A DNA stretch of 64,000 nt from Planctomycetota bacterium (GTDB lineage Bacteria > Planctomycetota > UBA1135 > GCA-002686595): the NCBI GenBank assembly GCA_022446815.1, contig JAKVCD010000029.1, positions 1 through 64,000 of the forward strand, given 5' to 3'. Below are positions 41,262 through 50,211 of this stretch, one piece after another (position 1 is the first letter of the stretch; every line of letters begins with the position of its first letter). The notes beneath the pieces were generated by a model, which did no database searches, was not told the origin of the DNA, and saw only the letters and a program-made list of their open reading frames with translations. Position numbers and translations under genes: made by a program.

Positions 41262-42296
41262 ATGGAGAGAGAGGAGGCAGAGAGCGGAGAGGAGCCCGCA
41301 CGCGCTGAGCCGACCAAGCTCACTCGCAAGGACCTCATAGGCGTGCTCATCCTCGGAATGTTCATCACTCTGGCGAACACCGGGGACGACGCGGAGGCCC
41401 CCGCGTGGGCGCGAGAGCTCCCGACGCGGATCGCTCCACCACTTGAGACTCCCACTTCACCCCTCGGAGGCGCGAACATCACTGGAGTCGTCCTGAGCAG
41501 CGCAGGCTTCCCTGTCCGGGACGCCCTCGTCAGCTCTGGCTCTGGGGAGCTCTTGGCATGGGACTACTCCGACAAGGACGGGCGCTTCACCCTCTCGGGC
41601 CTCCCTGATGGAGCCGTCAGCCTCCGGGTCATCGGTGATGATCACCACCCCGAGGAGTTCACCGTCTCAAGCGGCGAGGCCTCGGTCGAGCTCAAGCTCA
41701 GTGAGCCCTTCCAAGAAGCACCCTCTCTTCCAGCCATCGTCGAGCTCGACGTCACGGCTGAGGTGAGCTCCCCACGCTCACGCTGGGGGGTCGAGGGATA
41801 TGAGCTGTGGCTCGAGCCTCTCAGCCCTGCACACGAGCTCGGCGCGCCAGTCTCTAGGCGAGCACCTGTGGGAGCCAACCGCTCGATCACCTTGGACGGT
41901 CTCATCGCAGGGCGATACCGCGCCGCCCTCCTCCCCCCCTGGGCGCAAGCAGGCACTTGGCCGAACCTCCTCGACCCGGAGACACCGATCTTCACGATCG
42001 GGCTGTCGGAGGTGGATCACCTCGAACTCAAGATGGTCGCTGGCGAGATCGAGGGAACCGTCATCGATGACTCAGGCAAGCTCGTGGCGAAGGCGATCGT
42101 CGCCATCCACCCCGAAGGCAGGCCGGACCAAGTCTGGCCACAGGCCCACACGGATGAGCGGGGCCACTTCGCCCTTAGAGACCTCCCCGTGGGGTCCTAC
42201 ATCTTGAGCGCCTATGCCGGAGATCTCTCGGTAGAGCTCCCGATCCAGATGCCCGGGCCCTCCACCCTCAAAGTAGACCTCTCACTTCGTCGGTAG
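41262..42296 (+). CDS. Membrane-anchored protein with two CarboxypepD-regulatory-like domains
   Basis: A 344-residue protein with a short cytoplasmic head, one membrane segment (about 26-40) and a periplasmic part. It has two beta-sandwich domains of the carboxypeptidase-regulatory (Cna-B/prealbumin-like) type: ITGVVLSSAGFPVRDALVSSGSG (about 72-150) and IEGTVIDDSGKLVAKAIVAIHPEG (about 262-344). A third, less clear sandwich lies between. Such domains carry no enzyme activity and usually mediate binding. A hairpin TGGAC-TGAAT-GTCCA lies at 41246-41260 directly before the ATG, where it could hide the start. Function unknown. Confidence 0.78.
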   Translation: MEREEAESGEEPARAEPTKLTRKDLIGVLILGMFITLANTGDDAEAPAWARELPTRIAPPLETPTSPLGGANITGVVLSSAGFPVRDALVSSGSGELLAWDYSDKDGRFTLSGLPDGAVSLRVIGDDHHPEEFTVSSGEASVELKLSEPFQEAPSLPAIVELDVTAEVSSPRSRWGVEGYELWLEPLSPAHELGAPVSRRAPVGANRSITLDGLIAGRYRAALLPPWAQAGTWPNLLDPETPIFTIGLSEVDHLELKMVAGEIEGTVIDDSGKLVAKAIVAIHPEGRPDQVWPQAHTDERGHFALRDLPVGSYILSAYAGDLSVELPIQMPGPSTLKVDLSLRR

Positions 42297-42325
42297 CCTT
42301 AGCCGAGAGGGGTTATCCTCTAAGG
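42297..42325 (+). promoter_or_regulatory. Stem-loop and TATCCT box abutting the cysteine desulfurase start
   Basis: CCTTAG...AGAGG-GGTTAT-CCTCT...AAGG folds as a hairpin that ends 2 nt before the ATG at 42328 and includes a -10-like TATCCT (42314-42319). It could be a terminator-like end of the preceding gene, an operator, or a translation-blocking element. Confidence 0.35.
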
Positions 42326-42327
42326 CC

Positions 42328-43485
42328 ATGGAATCGGTCCACTTCGATCACGCTGCCTCCACCCCTGTTGATGAGCGGGTCCTCGAGGCGATGCAAAGGT
42401 GGTGGCAGGAAAACTACGCCAACCCCTCCTCACGCCACGCCGCTGGTGTCGCCGCTGCGGAAGCGCTCGACGAGGCCCGCAGGCGCGTAGCTTGGGCTAC
42501 AGGTGCGCAGCCCGATCGAGTGATCTTCACCTCTGGTGCCACAGAGGCCAACAACGTCGCGGTGTTCGGGCACGCCCGCGCGCGCAAGCAGCACGGAAGG
42601 CACGTGCTCGTAGGCCCCCTCGAGCACCCCAGCACAAAGATGCCTGCCCTCGCGCTCAAAGAGGAGGGCTTCGAGGTCGAAGAGCTCACGCTCGACTCGA
42701 GCGGAGCGCTCGATATCGAAGACGCGGGGGCGCGCGTCAGACCGGACACAGTCCTCGTGACAAATATGCTCGCGAATAACGAGTACGGCTGCATCTTCCC
42801 TGTCCGCGAGTTGACCCGCCGCGTGCGCAAGGCCGCCCCGCACGCAGCGATCCATGTCGACTCTGTGCAAGCCCTCGGCAAGGTCGAGGTCGATATCGAG
42901 ACCCTCGGCGTGGACTCGATCGCGATCTCAGCGCACAAGATCAACGGACCGAAGGGCGCGGGAGCCTTGGTCCGCGCCAATGACGCCGCCATGCAGCCCC
43001 TCACCCTCGGTGGGGGTCAAGAGAGCGGGCTGCGCGCAGGCACCCAAGACGTCCCGGCCATCTGCGGCCTCGGACTAGCCGCGAAGCTCGCTGAGTCTGA
43101 ACGCGAAGAGAGCGTCGCCCAAATGACAGAGCTCACAGGGCTCCTGAAATCCGAGATCAACGGCCGCGGGCTCGGCCGCCTCATCGAGCCGGGCGCGCCT
43201 ACCCAAGCGCTCCTCCCGAACATCCTGAGCTTCATCGTCGACGGCCCGCCTGCAGAGGTCTTCCTACACCACCTCGACGCCCGCGGCGTCATGGCCAGCG
43301 CGGGCAGCGCCTGCCAGTCGAACAAGCGCTCGATGAACCCCGCCCTCTTCGCCATCGGCCTCGAAGAGGACGAGGCGCGCAGGCTACTGCGCCTCTCCAT
43401 CGGCAAGAAGAGCAGCCGCGAAGAGGTCCTGAGGGGTGTAGAGGTCCTTGAAGGGGTGAGGAGTGAGCTCGCGCGCCACGTCTGA
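42328..43485 (+). CDS. Cysteine desulfurase (NifS/IscS type)
   Basis: A 385-residue PLP enzyme that takes sulfur from cysteine as a persulfide. Motifs: FDHAASTPVDE at the start, SGATEANNVAVFG, the PLP lysine in ISAHKINGPKGAGAL (about 202-216), and the active cysteine in MASAGSACQSNKRS (about 325-338). The next gene, thiI, overlaps by 23 bp, so this enzyme most likely supplies sulfur for 4-thiouridine in tRNA, like the NifZ-ThiI pair of Gram-positive bacteria. No iscU or iscA is near. It may also serve other sulfur needs. Confidence 0.93.
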   Translation: MESVHFDHAASTPVDERVLEAMQRWWQENYANPSSRHAAGVAAAEALDEARRRVAWATGAQPDRVIFTSGATEANNVAVFGHARARKQHGRHVLVGPLEHPSTKMPALALKEEGFEVEELTLDSSGALDIEDAGARVRPDTVLVTNMLANNEYGCIFPVRELTRRVRKAAPHAAIHVDSVQALGKVEVDIETLGVDSIAISAHKINGPKGAGALVRANDAAMQPLTLGGGQESGLRAGTQDVPAICGLGLAAKLAESEREESVAQMTELTGLLKSEINGRGLGRLIEPGAPTQALLPNILSFIVDGPPAEVFLHHLDARGVMASAGSACQSNKRSMNPALFAIGLEEDEARRLLRLSIGKKSSREEVLRGVEVLEGVRSELARHV

Positions 43486-44704
43486 ACCCGCAGGGCGAAA
43501 CGCTGAGCCGGAGGTCCATCCCTGGCTCATCCTCGTTCGCTATGGAGAGATCGCGCTCAAAGGTGGCAACCGCGCATTCTTCGAGAAGACCCTCGCGCGG
43601 AACATCAAGTCTGCGTGCGCCAGCATCTCTGACCTACGGATCGAGATCCGCCGCGGGCGAATCCTCGTCTGGCCCAAACGTCGGCCCGAGCGCGTAGCGA
43701 GGAGGCTCCAAGACGTGATGGGGATCCACAACGTCTCCCTCGCTCAAGGCATCTCACACGACCCCGAGGAGATCGCTTCGGCGGGCCTCGCCGCTGTTCA
43801 CGATGCGCTTGAAGAGCTGCCCAAAGAGGGCGCGACCTTCCGTGTGAAGACAAAGCGTGGATACAAGGGGTTCCCGATGACCTCTACTGAGCTCGATCGC
43901 TTCGTCGCTGACCGCATCCTCCCCCAGATCGGCGGTGGTCTCAAAGTCCAGATGAAGGGAGCTGACCTAGTCCTCGGCATCGAGGTTCGTGAGAAGAGCG
44001 CCTTCGTCTACACAAAGCGGCTGCCCGGCCCGGGCGGGCTCCCCGTAGGGACCCTCGGGCACGTGCTCTGCCTGCTCTCTGGGGGCATCGACTCACCGGT
44101 CGCCGCCTGGATGGCGATGAAGAGAGGCTGCCGAGTCAGCTTCGTCTCCTTCCACTCCGCGCCCTACCTAGGCGAGTCTTCTAAGAAGAAGGTCGCCGAC
44201 CTCGTCCGTGTCCTCGCGAACTATCAACCGACGAACCAGCTCTACATCGTCCCCTTCGCTGAATCCCAAGAGGCCATTCGAGATCACGCGCCAGAGCCAT
44301 ATCGAACAGTGCTCTATAGACGCATGATGCAGCGCATCGCGACGCGCATCGCGAAGCGCGCAGGCTGCGGCGCGCTCGTTACGGGAGAGAGTCTCGGTCA
44401 GGTCGCGAGCCAGACCTTGGAGAACATGAGCTGCATTGAGGACGCTAGCGGGCTCCCTGTGCTGCGACCGCTCGTCGCCATGGATAAGCAGGAGGCGATA
44501 GATCTCGCGCGCCGTATCGGCACCTTTGACACCTCCATCAAGCCAGAGCCTGACTGCTGCACGGTCTTCCAGCCGTCGAAGCCCATCATTCATGGGAAAA
44601 TCGAAGACTGTGAAGCAGCAGAGGCCTGCTTTGACGTGGACGGCCTCGCTGAGGAGGCCGTGAAGGGCACTGAACGCAAAAAGATCGGCGCGCTCGACAC
44701 CTGA
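43463..44704 (+). CDS. thiI: tRNA 4-thiouridine synthetase ThiI
   Basis: A 413-residue enzyme that adenylates U8 of tRNA and inserts sulfur. The NFLD-THUMP part (about 20-180) includes VRYGEIALKGGNRAFFE; the PP-loop is in CLLSGGIDSPVAAWM (about 200-214), and GESLGQVASQTLENM follows. The C-terminal rhodanese domain of the E. coli form is absent, so sulfur transfer must come directly from the overlapping cysteine desulfurase; the conserved EPDCCTVFQP cysteine is present. GTG at 43463 has GGTGAGGA before it and lies inside the upstream gene. Confidence 0.95.
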   Translation: MSSRATSEPAGRNAEPEVHPWLILVRYGEIALKGGNRAFFEKTLARNIKSACASISDLRIEIRRGRILVWPKRRPERVARRLQDVMGIHNVSLAQGISHDPEEIASAGLAAVHDALEELPKEGATFRVKTKRGYKGFPMTSTELDRFVADRILPQIGGGLKVQMKGADLVLGIEVREKSAFVYTKRLPGPGGLPVGTLGHVLCLLSGGIDSPVAAWMAMKRGCRVSFVSFHSAPYLGESSKKKVADLVRVLANYQPTNQLYIVPFAESQEAIRDHAPEPYRTVLYRRMMQRIATRIAKRAGCGALVTGESLGQVASQTLENMSCIEDASGLPVLRPLVAMDKQEAIDLARRIGTFDTSIKPEPDCCTVFQPSKPIIHGKIEDCEAAEACFDVDGLAEEAVKGTERKKIGALDT

Positions 44705-44740
44705 GACGGCACAGGGGGAGAACTGCCGGCGAGCGCGGGA

Positions 44741-44746
44741 TAGATT
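44741..44746 (+). promoter_or_regulatory. TAGATT -10-like box 9 nt before a start codon
   Basis: TAGATT ends 9 nt before the ATG at 44756 and no Shine-Dalgarno sequence fits between. A transcript from it would be leaderless or nearly so. The -35 region is not recognisable. Confidence 0.35.
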
Positions 44747-44755
44747 GTTCCCTAG

Positions 44756-46723
44756 ATGAACCGCTCGGTCGCGCTGTTCGTCGCCATGGCCCTCTTGGTC
44801 GCCCACGCGTTGGCGATCCACACGACGGCCTCTGGTGACTTCGCCCCTCCTTACGATATGGCCTTCGTGGCTTTTCGGGTGGGACACTCCCTCGTTCACG
44901 AAGGCCACTTCGCGTGGGGAGCAGATGCTGGAGGCATCGACAGCTACCCGTCCTTCCTCTGGGTGATGGTCTCCTACGGCCTCCAGCGGCTCTACCTGTC
45001 GATCAACTTCTGGTCACAAGTCGTCGGAGCACTCTGCGCGCTCGCGACGATGCTGATCTCCTCCCGCTTTCACTCGGATCGAGTCGCCAGCCTCGTCGCG
45101 CCACTCCTGCTCGCGATGTCGGGCTCATACGCCGCGGCCTCTCTGAGCGGCACTGAGACAACGCTCGTCGCGCTCACCTTCACCGCGGCATTCGTCGCGA
45201 ATGAACGGGGCTGGTCATGCACGCTCGGCCTCAGCCTCGCCCTCGCTGGTCTCGCACGACCAGAGGCGTGGGTACTCACGCCGCTCTTCTTCAGCATGCG
45301 CCTCTTCCCCTGGCTGAAGCACAAGGCAGAGCGCGGCCCAAGCCTACGAGCCTATTGGGTGCCTCTGCTCTCCTTCGTCGCTCTCGCCCTCCTGCGGCGG
45401 TGGCTGGGTGGCGACTTCCTCTCCAGCTATACAGCGGGGCTCCTCACCTTCAAGCAGAGCTCTCTCAGCGGGGTCAGCTCAGCCCTACGAGACTTCCTCG
45501 TGTCTAGCGTCAGTCCGGCGCTGCTCGTGTACTCCCTCTGGTACCTCCTGCGCAGGCGACTCTCGATCACCGGCCGGCGCGCGCTCTTCATCGGGACGTG
45601 CTGGGCGCTCTTCGCAGCGACGCGAGAGACAGAGTCTCTCCCTCTCAACGAGTCCATGGTGCCGGTCCTCCCCTTGCTCTTGATCGCGGTCCAAGAGGGC
45701 CTGATCAACGCTCTCAACTCCCCTCGCCTGTGGGTGAGGCAGCTCGCTTGGTCCTCGTTTTTCCTCACCGGACTGCTGACGATCCTGGTGAGTCGTGCGC
45801 CCCAGAACCTCGGCTCCATCCCTTTCGCGCAGCATCAGTACGCCTGGCTCGAGCCTTCACAGGGCGAGCAGCTCGGCGCGCGCGGCTGGCTCGGTCGCCC
45901 GGGGCTCGTCGAAGAGATCGAGAAGACCCAGTATCTGAGAGCCATGGGGCTCTTCCTCAGAGAAAACGTGGGCGCGAATATGACGGTCCTCACCCCGTGG
46001 CCTGGAGCGATCGGATACCTCTCACGTATGGACGTGAGGGACTTCCGAGGCCGCGCAACAGAGCTCCCCGGCGAAGAGCGCCTCCGCTCTTGGCGCAGGC
46101 CCGGGCGCACAGACGTCTTGGCGGCGCTCCGCATGAAGGCCGGCTACATCGTCTCTAACTGCAGGCCGACGAGCCTCCCCCCGACCCCTGTCTCGCTCGC
46201 TACAGAGTGGGTCTTGCACCTCGACACGCTCCAAGACGCCAGAGGACAACGGCTCTCGCAAATCCTCGAGGCGCTCGCTGAGTACGAGCTCGTCACGGTC
46301 CCGCTCCCCTCTCCCTCACGAATCTCTAGCAAGCGCCTCCACGGCAAGGGCTACCTCCTGCGGCACAAGGAGCTCTCGAAGGCACCCAAGCTAGAGCTCG
46401 AACGAGACGGTAATTACGTCCGCGTGAGCTGCACTCACGACGGCCACCTACAGCTCGCCGATCTCCGCCTGTCGATCGTCGACGCTTCAGGAGACGTGCT
46501 GATGGTCTCTCCTACAGGCTCACTCTCGACCGATCGCGCGGTCCTCGCGCGGAGAGAGCTGCTCCTTACGCGCACGGGTGTGAACGCGGTCGAGCTGATC
46601 CACACACTCCTTCCAGAGGGTGACTGGAGCGGCAAGGAGCTTAGGGCGACGCTGATCAACCCCTCCGCGAGGGGTCAACACCACTTCCTCAAGGCCTCCA
46701 AGACGGCGACCCTGAAGCTCTGA
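44756..46723 (+). CDS. GT-C fold membrane glycosyltransferase, arabinofuranosyltransferase-like
   Basis: A 655-residue polytopic protein, with about ten membrane segments to residue 345 and a C-terminal periplasmic part. The N-terminal loop PYDMAFVAFRVGHSLVHEGHFAW followed by IDSYPSFLW and the later SGTETTLVAL match the GT-C enzymes that use polyprenyl-phosphate sugars (AftB-like 'DD.YI.FRYA...G.G..W...EGYTSFLW'). The first loop has a single aspartate where relatives often have two. It probably adds a sugar to a surface polymer or lipid in the periplasm. Sugar and acceptor are unknown. The extra C-terminal domain (about 400-655) is not recognised. Confidence 0.72.
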   Translation: MNRSVALFVAMALLVAHALAIHTTASGDFAPPYDMAFVAFRVGHSLVHEGHFAWGADAGGIDSYPSFLWVMVSYGLQRLYLSINFWSQVVGALCALATMLISSRFHSDRVASLVAPLLLAMSGSYAAASLSGTETTLVALTFTAAFVANERGWSCTLGLSLALAGLARPEAWVLTPLFFSMRLFPWLKHKAERGPSLRAYWVPLLSFVALALLRRWLGGDFLSSYTAGLLTFKQSSLSGVSSALRDFLVSSVSPALLVYSLWYLLRRRLSITGRRALFIGTCWALFAATRETESLPLNESMVPVLPLLLIAVQEGLINALNSPRLWVRQLAWSSFFLTGLLTILVSRAPQNLGSIPFAQHQYAWLEPSQGEQLGARGWLGRPGLVEEIEKTQYLRAMGLFLRENVGANMTVLTPWPGAIGYLSRMDVRDFRGRATELPGEERLRSWRRPGRTDVLAALRMKAGYIVSNCRPTSLPPTPVSLATEWVLHLDTLQDARGQRLSQILEALAEYELVTVPLPSPSRISSKRLHGKGYLLRHKELSKAPKLELERDGNYVRVSCTHDGHLQLADLRLSIVDASGDVLMVSPTGSLSTDRAVLARRELLLTRTGVNAVELIHTLLPEGDWSGKELRATLINPSARGQHHFLKASKTATLKL

Positions 46724-46732
46724 CAGCCCGCG

Positions 46733-48688
46733 CTACTTGATACCGAAGCGCTTGAGCTTCCGATAGAGCGTGCTCTTGCCCACCTTCAAGAGACGGGCAG
46801 CGGCGAGCTTGTCGCCCTCCACGTCGTCGAGGGCGCGGAGCAAGCACTTCATCTCGTAGAGGTCGAGGCTGATGGGATCTTCCGGCGAGATGTCCCACTC
46901 GTGCTGCCGAGGGTGACGCAGGGCCGCGCTCGGCGAGCCCACAGCAGCGCCAGGTAACACAGAGTGCGTAGACGGCGCCTCACGGCGCGCCATCGGTGTC
47001 AGATCGTGCACGGGCAGCTCACCAGCGGCCTCACGTACCACCTGCGGCAGCGCCTCGATACCAAGGACTCCCTCGGAGGCGCCCAGGCAAGAGGCCCGCA
47101 TGGTCGCCTCAAGCTCGCCGACGTTCTCCGGCCAGGAGTAGCAGTCGAGGTAGCCGAGGGCCTCGTCCGTGATCTCGTGCACGCCATGGATCGGGCCATA
47201 GCGCGAGATGAAGCGGATCGCGAGGGGGACGATGTCCTGCGTGCGCTCGCTCAAGGGGAGCAGCTCAATGGCCTGCCCGTTGAGGATCTCAGCGAGGTTG
47301 CGCTTGAACTCTTTGGCCCGGACAAGCTCCGTCAGGGGCTGGCTTGTCCCGCAGATCAGGCGAGCGTGGGACTCTTCCATGACCTCTGTGCCTTGGCGAT
47401 GGAATCGCCCAGACTCCATGAGGTCGCGCAGGCGGTCTTGGAGCTCAAGGGAGAGGGCGCCGACCTCCTCCAAAAAGAGGGTTCCGTCCGCTGCGTAGTG
47501 CAGGAGACCAGGCTGCTCCTTTCCTCCTTCGCGAGAGCCGAACAGCTCGCGCTCGATCGTCCCAACATCCATTCCTGCACAGCAGACCTCGATCAGGGAT
47601 CCGGTGACCCCTGAGTTGAAGTGGATCGTGCGTGCGATGTGAGTCTTGCCAGAGCCTGTGGGCCCTACGAGAAGCACTGTGTCACGACTTGCGCAAGCTG
47701 TCTTGACGGCGCGCCGAACGCCGTCGGTGCTCTCGCTCTGACCGACGAGGGTCTCGAGCGCGTACATCTCTCGCGCGGCATCGAGGAGCGGCCCGAGCTG
47801 ACGGCGGTGCGGGACGGGGTCCTCTACACCGAGGAACTGCGCAGAGAGGCGACGCCGCTCCGCATCAGTCAGGAGCACGACCTTCATGCCCCCCATCGCA
47901 GCAGCGCTGCCGCTTGAATCCGAGACGAGCGGGATCACCGAGGCGAGGAGGCTCCGCGCCGCGCGCCCTCCGAGGGGCGTGAGGTCGAAGCGGAAGCCGT
48001 CACGGGTCTCCGTGCGAGCGTCCCTGACGAAGGCCTCGAGCCCAGTCGCTGGAGCGAGGCTACCAAGGTTCTTGCCCTCGATACGGCTCCCGAAGAACTC
48101 ACAGGCCCCACGATCGCAGTGCCGCACGAAGCCGTCGCCATCAACGAGGAGGAGGCCGTCGGTCTTAGATGAGGCGAGCTCACGCAAGAGGTCGCGCGCC
48201 TCGCCCTCAAATGAGGCCCTCGGCTGGGCTTGCTCGGTGCTCTTCTCCTGCCCATCCCTGAGGCGACGAAACTGTTGGTCGAGCATCTGGTTCTGCTCGA
48301 TGATCTCGTCGACAGTGGCCTTGTGCTTCAGGTGAACGCCAACGATCCGGTCTAAGACCGTCATCTCCTGCTTGTTCACAAAGCCGTCGCAGCCCGCCTC
48401 AAAAGCGCGGGTCATCTCTTCAGGGTTCGGAGCCTGGTTGCTGTAGAGCACCACCGGGACCTGGGCAGAGTCCGGCATCGCCTTAAGGCGTCTGCAGACC
48501 TCCATGGCAGAGATCCCTGTGTCTATGGACGCAGCGACCAAAACGAGGTCTAGCTGGACGCCGCGGGCTTCCATTAGACCGCTGGCGCCCGTCTCAGTGG
48601 TGATGACCTCATGTCCGAGGTCACTCAGGCGGCTCTTGACGATCAACCGGTTACCGGCGTCGTCATCGATAACGAGGATACGGTTCAC
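46733..48688 (-). CDS. NtrC-type regulator with degenerate receiver and AAA+ domains
   Basis: A 651-residue protein: receiver (1-120), coiled linker, PAS-like domain (about 165-275), AAA+ sigma-54-type domain (about 310-525) and Fis-type helix-turn-helix (about 615-650, KLAAARLLKVGKSTLYRKLKR). The receiver keeps D8-D9-D10 and a late Lys but has A52 where the phosphorylated Asp should be (LVLVAAS). The AAA+ domain keeps Walker A (GPTGSGKTH) but lacks the GAFTGA loop (FGSREGGKEQPG), has FLEEV for FLDEI, and the arginine-finger region reads NLAEILN for DLYYRLN. It likely binds DNA but not as a phosphorylation-driven sigma-54 activator. GTG start with GGAGGGG upstream. Confidence 0.88.
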   Translation of the reverse strand: MNRILVIDDDAGNRLIVKSRLSDLGHEVITTETGASGLMEARGVQLDLVLVAASIDTGISAMEVCRRLKAMPDSAQVPVVLYSNQAPNPEEMTRAFEAGCDGFVNKQEMTVLDRIVGVHLKHKATVDEIIEQNQMLDQQFRRLRDGQEKSTEQAQPRASFEGEARDLLRELASSKTDGLLLVDGDGFVRHCDRGACEFFGSRIEGKNLGSLAPATGLEAFVRDARTETRDGFRFDLTPLGGRAARSLLASVIPLVSDSSGSAAAMGGMKVVLLTDAERRRLSAQFLGVEDPVPHRRQLGPLLDAAREMYALETLVGQSESTDGVRRAVKTACASRDTVLLVGPTGSGKTHIARTIHFNSGVTGSLIEVCCAGMDVGTIERELFGSREGGKEQPGLLHYAADGTLFLEEVGALSLELQDRLRDLMESGRFHRQGTEVMEESHARLICGTSQPLTELVRAKEFKRNLAEILNGQAIELLPLSERTQDIVPLAIRFISRYGPIHGVHEITDEALGYLDCYSWPENVGELEATMRASCLGASEGVLGIEALPQVVREAAGELPVHDLTPMARREAPSTHSVLPGAAVGSPSAALRHPRQHEWDISPEDPISLDLYEMKCLLRALDDVEGDKLAAARLLKVGKSTLYRKLKRFGIK

Positions 48689-48829
48689 TCGAACCCCTCC
48701 GGGGACGATTCAGGGTGTAGCGACGCGGGCACACTGACGATCGTGACTCGACCGGAGTGAAGGGGATTCCCGCGACTGCGTCGAAAGTAAGAATCAAAAG
48801 ACCTCGGTTCCACATCAGAATTTTCGTTC

Positions 48830-50077
48830 ATGTCACAGCCCAGCCCATACCACTCCGACCCCCTCTTTGGGGAGCGCGCACAAGCTGCGTTGCGGGAGCT
48901 CAACGGTGAGCTCGATCCACTTAGGGCTGCGACCAAGCTGCAGGCTGAGCTTGAGCCCGAGCTCGCTCGCAGGTGCGCAGAGCTGCACCAATTGAGACTT
49001 CGTTCTAGGTCTCGATTTCCTAATGAGTTCCCTCTATTCATGACGGCCCCGGGCCTGTCTAGAGCCAGCTCCGAAGCCGCCGCGAACGCTCGGGCAGCAC
49101 ACATTTTGGAGCGCTTGCCACGCGCCAGGGTGAGCGACGCGACATGCGGTATCGGCGCGGACGCCATGGCGTTGTGTAGGGCTGGAGCAAGGGTCATCGC
49201 CTCCGACATAGATTCATTTTTAGTCGCCTGCACACAGGCCAATCTGCACGCCTGGGGACACGAGGCGCACGTCGTGGTCGCTGACTGTCGTCGACATCCT
49301 GCGAGCGCCGACGTCCTCGTCCTAGATCCAGACCGTCGCCCAAACGGAGAGCGAACCCTAGACCCTGCTCGCTGGAGCCCGCCTCTATCAGTGGCGCTCG
49401 AGCTCGCAGGGCGACATGAGGGAGCATGCATCAAACTCGCCCCAGCGATGGACACGGGCAGAGCCGAGCTCCCACACGATCTCTCCCACCATTGGGAGTG
49501 GGTCTCAGTGAATCGCAGCCTCGTCGAGCTCTGCCTGTGGACTGGCTCGCTCGCTACGCAGGAGGGGCATCACGCGACGCTCGTCCGAGATGGAGCGGTC
49601 CTAGCGCGCTACAGCGGCTCTCCGGTCCCCATTGACCCGTTGCCAGAGGTCGCCCTCGACTCGCCGAGATTCCTCCACGACCCCGACCCCTGCCTGGTCC
49701 GCTCGAGGCTCCTAGGGACACTGGCCGCTGAGCTCGACCTTCGCGGCCTGCACCCCATGATCGCGCTTCTGGCAGGAGAAGCGCCGGCTCAATCACCCTT
49801 CCTAGACACATTCCGTGTCCTAGGCAGCGCCCACTTAGACAAACGCCGCGTCCGAGAGCTCCTTCGCGCCCACGACGTCGGGGCGATCGAGGTCCGCAAG
49901 CGTGGACACCCAGACCCAGCGGAGGTCCTCGCAAAGCGCTTCAAGGGGCCTGGAACGCGCCGGGGGACGCTCTTCGTCGTCCGGCTCGAGAGCGGACACC
50001 GCGCCTACCTAGCTGAGGCGCACCCAGCGCAGATGGTGGGCGATGAGGGATTCGAACCCACGACTTCCTCCTTGTAA
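48830..50077 (+). CDS. Class I SAM-dependent methyltransferase with THUMP-like C-terminal domain
   Basis: A 415-residue protein. The SAM-binding part has VSDATCGIGADAMALCRAGARVIASDID (about 102-128) and VLVLDPDRRPNGER as motif IV; the C-terminal 150 residues, including DVGAIEVRKRGHPDPAEVLAKRFKGPG, match the THUMP-like domain of uncharacterised actinobacterial and planctomycete proteins. An RNA substrate is plausible. The last nine residues (GFEPTTSSL) are encoded by the opposite strand of tRNA-Val, so the gene's end overlaps that tRNA by 44 bp. The divergent regulator starts 141 bp away. Confidence 0.83.
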   Translation: MSQPSPYHSDPLFGERAQAALRELNGELDPLRAATKLQAELEPELARRCAELHQLRLRSRSRFPNEFPLFMTAPGLSRASSEAAANARAAHILERLPRARVSDATCGIGADAMALCRAGARVIASDIDSFLVACTQANLHAWGHEAHVVVADCRRHPASADVLVLDPDRRPNGERTLDPARWSPPLSVALELAGRHEGACIKLAPAMDTGRAELPHDLSHHWEWVSVNRSLVELCLWTGSLATQEGHHATLVRDGAVLARYSGSPVPIDPLPEVALDSPRFLHDPDPCLVRSRLLGTLAAELDLRGLHPMIALLAGEAPAQSPFLDTFRVLGSAHLDKRRVRELLRAHDVGAIEVRKRGHPDPAEVLAKRFKGPGTRRGTLFVVRLESGHRAYLAEAHPAQMVGDEGFEPTTSSL

Positions 50078-50110
50078 GGGAGGCGCTCTAACCAACTGAG
50101 CTAATCGCCC
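50034..50110 (-). tRNA. tRNA-Val (anticodon TAC)
   Basis: The minus strand gives acceptor GGGCGAT/ATCGCCC, D arm with TAGCTCAGTTGGTTAGAGC, anticodon stem CCTCC/GGAGG with loop CTTACAA (anticodon TAC), T arm GTGGGTTCGAATCCC, discriminator A and an encoded CCA (50034-50036). It overlaps the 3' end of the methyltransferase gene on the other strand. Confidence 0.97.
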
Positions 50111-50211
50111 TCTGCTTGGGACAACTCTAAACGGTATCCTGCCGCGCGCTCACCCCAAAGGTCTCATTTCCCCACCAGCAAGCCAGCCAAGGAAAGTAAG
50201 GAAGCGAAAGT

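Noticed and set aside
50050..50077. GFEPTTSSL as a protein motif
   Set aside because: This string is the antisense translation of a tRNA gene and says nothing about the protein's function.
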